A stretch of DNA of 11,583 nucleotides. Source: Campylobacterota bacterium (GTDB taxonomy: Bacteria; Campylobacterota; Campylobacteria; Campylobacterales; SZUA-545). The stretch lies in assembly GCA_003561815.1 (NCBI GenBank), contig PWVP01000083.1:1-11583 (forward strand), given 5' to 3'. The notes under the pieces are model-generated. The model saw only the letters and a program-made list of their open reading frames with translations, searched no databases and was not told where the DNA came from. A program made the translations under genes and the position numbers. Numbering within the stretch: the first letter of the stretch is position 1; each line of letters begins with the position of its first letter. This document shows positions 6,828 through 11,583 of this stretch, piece after piece.

Positions 6828-8015
6828 ATGAAGATAGAATCCATACGTCTAAAAAACTTTAAGTCATTCCAAGATGCTCAGATGCAAGATATGCCAAACC
6901 TCTGTGTCATTGTGGGGGCAAATGGCAGCGGAAAAACTACTCTGTTTAATGTGTTTGGTTTCCTTAGGGATGCTTTTACCTCAAACATACATACTGCACT
7001 GGCCAAACAGGGAGGAAGCCGTGGGCTTGGCGAAGTTCGCTCTCGCGGACAAAGGGGTGATATCGAGATCGAACTGAAGTTTCGTATTGCCTCAGATGCT
7101 CCATTGGCCACCTACCTGCTCATCATTGGAGAGAAAGACGAAAAGCCCATTATCCGCAAAGAGGTGCTCAAATACAGAAGGGGTAGCCGAGGGCGACCTT
7201 GGCACTTTTTAGAGTTCTCTGAAGGCCGCGGGTATGCCGTGACCAACGAGCTCGCAGATGTTAGTGACGAGGAGGAGTTGACGCGCGAAGAGCAGACACT
7301 AAAGGCACCGGATATTCTTGCCGTTAAAGGATTGGCTCAATTTGAGAAGTTCCCGGTCGTCAAGGCATTAGGCGATCTGATAGAGCGTTGGCATATTTCA
7401 GACTTCCACATCAACCGCGCCCGTCCGGAACAAGAGGCCGGATATGCTGAACATCTCTCAACTGAGGGAGATAACCTCTCTTTGGTTATCCAATACCTTC
7501 ACGATCGGCATCGTGAGGTGTTTGACATAATCCTAAAAAGACTGTCCGAGCGCATCCCGGGAATCTCCAGAATTGATGCTAAGACCACCGAAGAGGGACG
7601 AGTGCTTCTGCGTTTTCAGGATGGCTCGTTTGAAGATCCGTTTCTGGCTCGATATGTTTCTGATGGCACCATCAAGATGCTGGCCTATCTGGTTCTTCTT
7701 TACGATCCTGAGCCGCATCCGTTCTTGTGCGTAGAGGAGCCAGAAAACCAGCTCTACCCAAAACTCCTAGCTGAATTGGCCGAAGAGTTTCGTCTGTATG
7801 CCAACAGGGGTGGGCAAGTTTTTGTCTCCACACACTCTCCGGACTTCCTAAACGCCACGCGTCTTGAAGAGGCGTACTGGCTGGTCAAAGAAAACGGCTA
7901 CACAAAAATCAAGAAAGCCTCCGAAGACGAACAAATATCGGAATATATCCAACTAGGTGATCAGCTCGGATATCTATGGAAAGAGGGGTTTTTTATTGGA
8001 GCCGACCCCCGATGA
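6828..8015 (+). CDS. AAA family ATPase (RecF/SMC-like, COG4637/AAA_21 type), first gene of a two-gene module
   Basis: A 395-aa ABC-type ATPase like those in OLD, PARIS and other phage-defence systems. It opens with the classic MKIESIRLKNFKSFQDA N-terminus. Walker A is GANGSGKT (30-37), an ABC-signature-like YVSDGT lies at 276-281, Walker B FLCVEEPE at 299-306 with the catalytic glutamates, and the switch-like VSTHSP at 333-338. The long insert (about 60-270) has no coiled coil of SMC length. There is no fused TOPRIM domain; that role may fall to the next gene. ATGA overlap (8012-8015) with the DUF4276 gene implies coupled translation and probably a complex. The gene is more AT-rich than its neighbours (hand count 23/60 GC at 6841-6900, 25/60 at 7441-7500, versus 36-39/60 in samples of uvrB and panC), suggesting transfer. 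The ATPase family is sure; a defence role is inference. Confidence 0.9.
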   Translation: MKIESIRLKNFKSFQDAQMQDMPNLCVIVGANGSGKTTLFNVFGFLRDAFTSNIHTALAKQGGSRGLGEVRSRGQRGDIEIELKFRIASDAPLATYLLIIGEKDEKPIIRKEVLKYRRGSRGRPWHFLEFSEGRGYAVTNELADVSDEEELTREEQTLKAPDILAVKGLAQFEKFPVVKALGDLIERWHISDFHINRARPEQEAGYAEHLSTEGDNLSLVIQYLHDRHREVFDIILKRLSERIPGISRIDAKTTEEGRVLLRFQDGSFEDPFLARYVSDGTIKMLAYLVLLYDPEPHPFLCVEEPENQLYPKLLAELAEEFRLYANRGGQVFVSTHSPDFLNATRLEEAYWLVKENGYTKIKKASEDEQISEYIQLGDQLGYLWKEGFFIGADPR

Positions 8016-8566
8016 ATCTTGTCTTCTTACTAGAAGAGCTTTCCGCCAAAGAAATGCTTGAGGGCTTGCTTCCAAAAGTTCTACCCGATGATGTTGTGCC
8101 TTACTTTATTGTCTTCGAGGGTAAAAGCGACTTAGAAAAACGAATCCCCATCAAGATCCGCGGGTGGAAGCTACCAGACTCGCGCTTCGTTGTCCTTAGA
8201 GACAAAGATTCAGGTGACTGCTTATCCATCAAGCGACATCTGCAGGAGCTCAGTGTCAGTGCGGGCCGCTTGGACACCCTGGTCCGTATCGCCTGCCATG
8301 AGGTGGAGAGCTGGTATCTAGGCGACCTCAAAGCAGTCGAAAATGCTCTTGATCTGAGGCTACCCGGTGCTCAATCGGCCGCTAAATATCGTGACCCCGA
8401 TCGGCTTGCAAACGCAGCCCAAGAGCTTGAACGAATCACGAACGGTAAGTATCAAAAAGTTGCAGGATCGCGAGCCATTGGACCACTGCTGGATATCACA
8501 AGAAATCGCTCCACAAGCTTTCATCACTTTATCAGCAGAGTAGAGCGCATACTGCGAGAAAAATAA
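8012..8566 (+). CDS. DUF4276 family protein (TOPRIM-like), partner of the ATPase
   Basis: A 184-aa protein matching the DUF4276 pattern as I know it: an N-terminal strand and acidic motif LVFLLEELSAKEMLEGLLP (3-21, E8/E9), EGKSDLEKRIP (36-46), an aspartate-rich RFVVLRDKDSGDC (58-70, D64 and D66), the hallmark ACHEVESWYLGD (94-105) and AGSRAIGPLL (151-160). The glutamate followed by DxD layout resembles a TOPRIM metal site, so a metal-dependent nuclease activity is plausible but unproven. The frame extends upstream to 7976 inside the ATPase gene, but ATG 8012 fits the family N-terminus and overlaps the ATPase stop as ATGA. Same AT-rich composition as the ATPase gene. It converges on the histidine kinase gene, 87 nt away. 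Confidence 0.88.
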   Translation: MNLVFLLEELSAKEMLEGLLPKVLPDDVVPYFIVFEGKSDLEKRIPIKIRGWKLPDSRFVVLRDKDSGDCLSIKRHLQELSVSAGRLDTLVRIACHEVESWYLGDLKAVENALDLRLPGAQSAAKYRDPDRLANAAQELERITNGKYQKVAGSRAIGPLLDITRNRSTSFHHFISRVERILREK

Positions 8567-8573
8567 GTGCCAA
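8565..8573 (+). repeat. Right copy of 9-bp direct repeat AAGTGCCAA
   Basis: Second copy, starting within the TAA stop of the DUF4276 gene. It may be a target-site duplication, a recombination footprint or chance; no transposase or terminal inverted repeats accompany it. Confidence 0.6.
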
Positions 8574-8653
8574 TACACAGGACTGCCTGAATCATACCGA
8601 CCAAAAGCACAAAGTCGCATCAGCGCAGTCATAGCGCGTCTCGCACGATACAC

Positions 8654-10645
8654 TCACCCCTCGCTCGACAACGGAAACGACGCGGTAAAGATGGCACCAC
8701 TAGGGCCGTTTTCGGCTGAGAGGGTACCTTTAAAGACCGTCTGGATAATCATCCGGCTGATATAGAGCCCGAAGCCCGATCCGCCCTCTTTGTGCCGTGT
8801 GGAGCAGTAGGGGGCGAAGAGCCCTTTTAGGATCGCCGGATCGATTCCGCCGCCATTATCCTCAAAGTGCAGGTTTAAAACCCCGTCGGCCACGAAGCCG
8901 CCCACACTCACCACCCCCTCCTGGCTCTCAGATAGCTTCTGGCTGCGTCTGGCCGCCTCGATCGCCTCGATGGCGTTGTTGAGCAGATTGAGCACCACCT
9001 GCTTAAACTCATTGACACTGCCCTGAAGGGTCGGCAGGGGTTTGTCGTGATCGATCCGAACCGTTACGAAGTGGTTTCGAAGCCGTGGCGCGAGCATCTG
9101 AGCCACCTCCTCGATCGACTCTAGCGGCTGAAACTCATCATGGGCCGATCGGGGCAGGAAAAAGCGGTTAAAGTCATCCACCGTCTTACCCATAAAGCTC
9201 ACCGTCTCCTCGGCATCGGCCAGAACCCGCTGCTGATCTTCGGGGCTTTTAGTGCCGACGCGCAGTTTCGCCAGCAGCATCATCAGCGAAGCGAGCGGCT
9301 GCTTCCACTGGTGGGCGATCGCTCCTTGCATCTCGCCCAGCGCGGCGAGCTTTAGGTGCTGCAGCATCATCGACTGGCGTTCACGCTCCTGGGTGATATC
9401 CCCCAGCGTACCCACCATGCGATAGGGTGTGCCGTTTCGATCGAGCACCGCCTTACCGAAGGCGCGCACCCAGATGTAGTGGCCCGCCTTGTGCGCCATC
9501 CGAAACTCCGCACTGTAGCGCTCATCGGGCCGCTGAAAGTGTGACTGAAGCCCCACACGGATACCGGGCAGATCCTCAGGGTGGATGCGGTTAAAGAGCT
9601 CTAGCTCCTCCTCGCCGATCTCACCCTCACCGAACCCTAAAATCGCCTTCCAGCGCGGCGAAGTGAAGATTTTCTGCTGCGGAATCGACCAGTCCCACAC
9701 CCCATCATCGGTGGCCCCGACTGCCAGCTCCCACCGCTCCTCGTTCTCTTTAAGCGACTGGGTTGCTTTGCGCACCATGTTTTGGAGTTTGACCGGCGTA
9801 TAGAGCAGCATCCAGACGAAGAGTGCCGAGAGCAGCGCCAGGGCAAACCCCACGATGCGCTGCGACCAGGAGATCGGCTGCGCCCACCCTGTCTGGGGGG
9901 TGGCATAGAGCCGCCATGAGCCGCCCGGTATCTGCACATCCACCCAGGCCGGATCCTGCTCTAGCAGCGCCGCATCGCCATAGATTCTATCCCCCTCCAC
10001 CCCCATGGAGTCGCGACCGATCAGATAGATCCGAACCGACGCGGTGTTCTCGAACACTTTGATCTCCTCATAGATCGCCTCGGCATCGAGCATCACCTGC
10101 GCCAGACCCCAGTAGCGGGGATAGCCCGCCTCCTGCTGCTCGATCGAGAGCAGCACCGGCCCGCGACTGATAAATGCTTCGCCCCCCTGCACCAGCTCGA
10201 TGGGGCCGGCAAGCAGCACGCGATTAAGACGGATGGCGCGGTTGATCGCCTCTTGCTGCTCGGGCCGCTCAGAGAGGTTCAGCCCCAGCGCACTCTCGTG
10301 CCCCTCCATGGGGTAGATATGGGAGATATGGTTGCCCTTGGCCAGCTGGATCGCCAGAATCCGTCCATCGGCGGTGCGGTAGAGCTCCCGGGCGTAGCGG
10401 GTGAACTCCTCTGTGGTGATGTCGGGGTTGATGCCCACATAGGCGATCAGCCCCTGGGTGAGCAGCACGCGGGTGTTGATGTGCTTCTCCAGCGAGACCT
10501 GCAGGGTGCTGATCTTTTCGATGGTGGCCTGACGCAGCATCTCCTGCTGCTTCGCCTGGGAGTTGGCGTCAATCACCAGCACCACCAGAAGCACCGCGAT
10601 AAAAGTAACAATCGAGATAAGAGCCGCCACCTGTCTTTGTTGCAT
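8654..10645 (-). CDS. Membrane sensor histidine kinase with CHASE-like sensor and PAS domain
   Basis: A 663-aa kinase probably paired with the divergent response regulator. Layout: first membrane segment (about 7-26); a periplasmic CHASE-like domain (about 50-250, with FTRYARELYR, LAIQLA, GPIELVQGGEAFISRGPV and YWGLAQVMLD); second membrane segment (about 263-282); a linker helix; a PAS_3-type domain (about 300-420, WDWSIPQQKIF, RIHPEDLPG, MVGTLGDITQERE); the H-box LAALGEMQGAIAHQWKQPLA with phospho-acceptor H445; then HATPase_c with N-box VLNLLNNAIEAI (551-562), G1 DNGGG (596-600) and G2 GSGFGL (622-627). All catalytic boxes look intact. The ligand of the CHASE-like domain is unknown. The ATG lies 6 nt after a perfect TATAAT with no Shine-Dalgarno, yet it is needed for the first membrane segment. 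Confidence 0.92.
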   Translation of the reverse strand: MQQRQVAALISIVTFIAVLLVVLVIDANSQAKQQEMLRQATIEKISTLQVSLEKHINTRVLLTQGLIAYVGINPDITTEEFTRYARELYRTADGRILAIQLAKGNHISHIYPMEGHESALGLNLSERPEQQEAINRAIRLNRVLLAGPIELVQGGEAFISRGPVLLSIEQQEAGYPRYWGLAQVMLDAEAIYEEIKVFENTASVRIYLIGRDSMGVEGDRIYGDAALLEQDPAWVDVQIPGGSWRLYATPQTGWAQPISWSQRIVGFALALLSALFVWMLLYTPVKLQNMVRKATQSLKENEERWELAVGATDDGVWDWSIPQQKIFTSPRWKAILGFGEGEIGEEELELFNRIHPEDLPGIRVGLQSHFQRPDERYSAEFRMAHKAGHYIWVRAFGKAVLDRNGTPYRMVGTLGDITQERERQSMMLQHLKLAALGEMQGAIAHQWKQPLASLMMLLAKLRVGTKSPEDQQRVLADAEETVSFMGKTVDDFNRFFLPRSAHDEFQPLESIEEVAQMLAPRLRNHFVTVRIDHDKPLPTLQGSVNEFKQVVLNLLNNAIEAIEAARRSQKLSESQEGVVSVGGFVADGVLNLHFEDNGGGIDPAILKGLFAPYCSTRHKEGGSGFGLYISRMIIQTVFKGTLSAENGPSGAIFTASFPLSSEG

Positions 10646-10651
10646 GGCTCA

Positions 10652-10657
10652 ATTATA
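10652..10657 (-). promoter_or_regulatory. -10 box of the histidine kinase gene
   Basis: TATAAT in the context GCTATAATT on the minus strand, the strongest -10 match in the window. It ends 6 nt before the ATG, so transcription would start at or next to the start codon. The -35 position holds GTAAGA, a poor sigma match that coincides with a tandem repeat, which suggests an activator-dependent promoter. Confidence 0.6.
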
Positions 10658-10663
10658 GCACTC

Positions 10664-10680
10664 TCTTACAGAGTTCTTAC
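10664..10680 (-). promoter_or_regulatory. Tandem GTAAGA repeats at 11-bp spacing, likely OmpR-family binding site
   Basis: GTAAGA at 10680-10675 and at 10669-10664 on the minus strand (TCTTAC twice on the plus strand), exactly 11 bp apart. The pair lies 6 bp upstream of the kinase -10 box and covers its -35 region. OmpR/PhoB-family regulators bind such direct repeats one helical turn apart, and the neighbouring regulator is of that family. Confidence 0.5.
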
Positions 10681-10739
10681 CCCGTCGCCTAAATTTTCCA
10701 CCACTGGTGATATAGTTGTAATCTTCATTTAAAAAAGAG

Positions 10740-10758
10740 ACGACTTTTGAACGACTTT
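10740..10758 (+). promoter_or_regulatory. Tandem ACGACTTT repeats at 11-bp spacing
   Basis: ACGACTTT occurs at 10740-10747 and 10751-10758, 8 of 8 identical and exactly 11 bp apart. It lies upstream of the response-regulator gene and just before the leader hairpin. It may be a second site for an OmpR-family protein, although it does not resemble the GTAAGA pair. Confidence 0.45.
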
Positions 10759-10760
10759 AA

Positions 10761-10815
10761 TTGGTTACTCTCGGGGTAACCAAAGAGGCAGGGCACAAGG
10801 CGTGGGGGCGCCGAG
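10761..10815 (+). promoter_or_regulatory. Structured leader of the response-regulator gene
   Basis: A perfect 8-bp stem TTGGTTAC (10761-10768)/GTAACCAA (10776-10783) closes a 7-nt loop TCTCGGG. A second small hairpin GGCG (10799-10802)/CGCC (10809-10812) follows. The first loop's CTCGG (10770-10774) is complementary to CCGAG (10811-10815), so a pseudoknot is possible. The ribosome site GGGAG (10824-10828) comes 8 nt later. No known riboswitch consensus was recognised; the DNA palindrome could instead be an operator. Confidence 0.45.
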
Positions 10816-10833
10816 CAAAAGCAGGGAGTGAAG

Positions 10834-11514
10834 ATGAGTCTGATCAAAAAAACACGAGAGCTCAATGCGCTCTATGTCGAAGACGATCCGATGGTACGAA
10901 ACAGCACGCTGGATATTTTAGAGGATCTCTTCAGACGGGTCTATATGGCCAAAGATGGCCAGGAGGGGCTGAAGCTGTTTCACGATCGCGACATCCAGCT
11001 GGTGATCTGCGATATCCGCATGCCGAAAATGGACGGGCTGGAGATGGCCGCTCAGATCCGAAAGAGCGATACCAAAACCCCCATCCTGATCACCAGCAGC
11101 CACTCAGAGCGGGAGGAGCTGATGGAGGCGATTCCGCTCAACATCACCGACTACCTGATCAAACCGTTCACCTTCGAGCGGCTCCAAAAGGCGCTACACC
11201 CCTGCCTGGAGCGGATCGAAGAGAGCGGCGTCCTTAGCGTGATGCTCGCTGAGGGGGTGAGCTACAATCCCCTAAGCAGCGCCATCACCACACCCGATGG
11301 ACACATCCTCGTTAGCGGTAAAGAGCGTGCCCTTTTAGAGCTGCTGATCCAAAACCGCGGCCGCGTCGTCCACCACGAACAGATCGAAGAGGCGCTCTAC
11401 GGCGAGGAGTTCATGCCCGTAGCCGCCCTAAAAAACCTGGTCTATAAACTGCGCAAAAAGGTGGGCAAAACCGCCATCGCCAATGTCCACAACACCGGCT
11501 TGATTCTCCACTAG
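10834..11514 (+). CDS. OmpR-family response regulator (receiver plus winged helix)
   Basis: A 226-aa DNA-binding response regulator, probable partner of the divergent histidine kinase. The receiver domain (about 10-125) has the acidic pair D17/D18 (YVEDD), phospho-acceptor D60 (VICDIRMPKMDG), the serine/threonine switch LITSSH (85-90) and lysine K110 (DYLIKPF). After a short linker the winged-helix Trans_reg_C domain (about 140-226) shows SGKERALLELLIQNRGRVVHHEQI and the recognition-helix region VAALKNLVYKLRKKVG. The end TGLILH is slightly shorter than the usual GYRL tail. ATG 10834 is chosen over GTG 10828 because GGGAG (10824-10828) is 5 nt upstream of it. Expression is probably controlled through the repeats and leader hairpin in the shared spacer. 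Confidence 0.93.
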   Translation: MSLIKKTRELNALYVEDDPMVRNSTLDILEDLFRRVYMAKDGQEGLKLFHDRDIQLVICDIRMPKMDGLEMAAQIRKSDTKTPILITSSHSEREELMEAIPLNITDYLIKPFTFERLQKALHPCLERIEESGVLSVMLAEGVSYNPLSSAITTPDGHILVSGKERALLELLIQNRGRVVHHEQIEEALYGEEFMPVAALKNLVYKLRKKVGKTAIANVHNTGLILH

Positions 11515-11583
11515 AGCTGCTACCCCCCTAAAGAGATCGGTTGATGCTGTCAGACCCTCTAAGGTGCCCCTGCGAATCGTCCT
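11515..11583. other. Downstream end of window, nothing assigned
   Basis: 69 nt after the regulator stop. A CCTAAAGAG stretch (about 11527) and CTCTAAGG (about 11557) can pair imperfectly, without a T-run. The minus strand stays open from the edge into the regulator gene but resembles no protein known to me and looks like an antisense shadow. Confidence 0.3.

Noticed and set aside
10253..10732. 159-codon open frame opposite the histidine kinase N-terminus
   Set aside because: Antisense to the sensor domain, low-complexity shadow pattern, and it would run through the kinase promoter.
10761..10828. Known c-di-GMP (GEMM) or preQ1 riboswitch in the regulator leader
   Set aside because: The conserved core words of those riboswitches are not present; only generic hairpins are seen.
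10761..11237. 158-codon frame starting at the leader hairpin
   Set aside because: Out of frame with the response regulator and overlapping its receiver domain; no ribosome site precedes its TTG.

Overview
The window looks like a chromosomal segment from a fairly GC-rich member of the Campylobacterota (formerly Epsilonproteobacteria). This is inferred from the release-factor-2 N-terminus, which has no programmed frameshift, from the H-box style of the histidine kinase (GEMxGxIAHQWKQPL) and from TATAAT-type -10 boxes without clear -35 boxes. No rRNA, tRNA or CRISPR array was found, so genus is not assigned.

Layout: (1) 1-546 is the N-terminal half of prfB (minus strand, cut by the window edge). 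It is divergent from the tight panC-rimO pair (594-2743, plus). (2) 2744-3147 is a gene-poor stretch holding a relic that resembles the tail of a CopG-type antitoxin and a terminator-like hairpin. (3) 3148-3807 is a PlsC-type acyltransferase that meets, tail to tail on a shared CTAG, a membrane-anchored protein of unknown function. (4) uvrB (6699-4726, minus) is followed with ATGA overlap by a small ankyrin-repeat lipoprotein gene. (5) 6828-8566 is a visibly more AT-rich two-gene island: an AAA ATPase of the RecF/SMC-like type and a DUF4276 (TOPRIM-like) protein with ATGA overlap. It is bracketed by a 9-bp direct repeat. (6) 8654-11514 is a divergent two-component system: a CHASE-like/PAS histidine kinase (minus) and an OmpR-family response regulator (plus). 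The region between them carries two pairs of direct repeats with exact 11-bp spacing and a leader with a strong hairpin.

Most of the window is housekeeping: translation termination, pantothenate synthesis, ribosomal protein S12 modification, phospholipid synthesis and nucleotide excision repair. The accessory part is the ATPase/DUF4276 island, organised like known two-gene ATPase plus TOPRIM anti-phage systems (PARIS is the closest architectural analogue). A defence role is inferred, not shown. The two-component system looks self-contained, and its spacer carries what look like binding sites for its own OmpR-family regulator.
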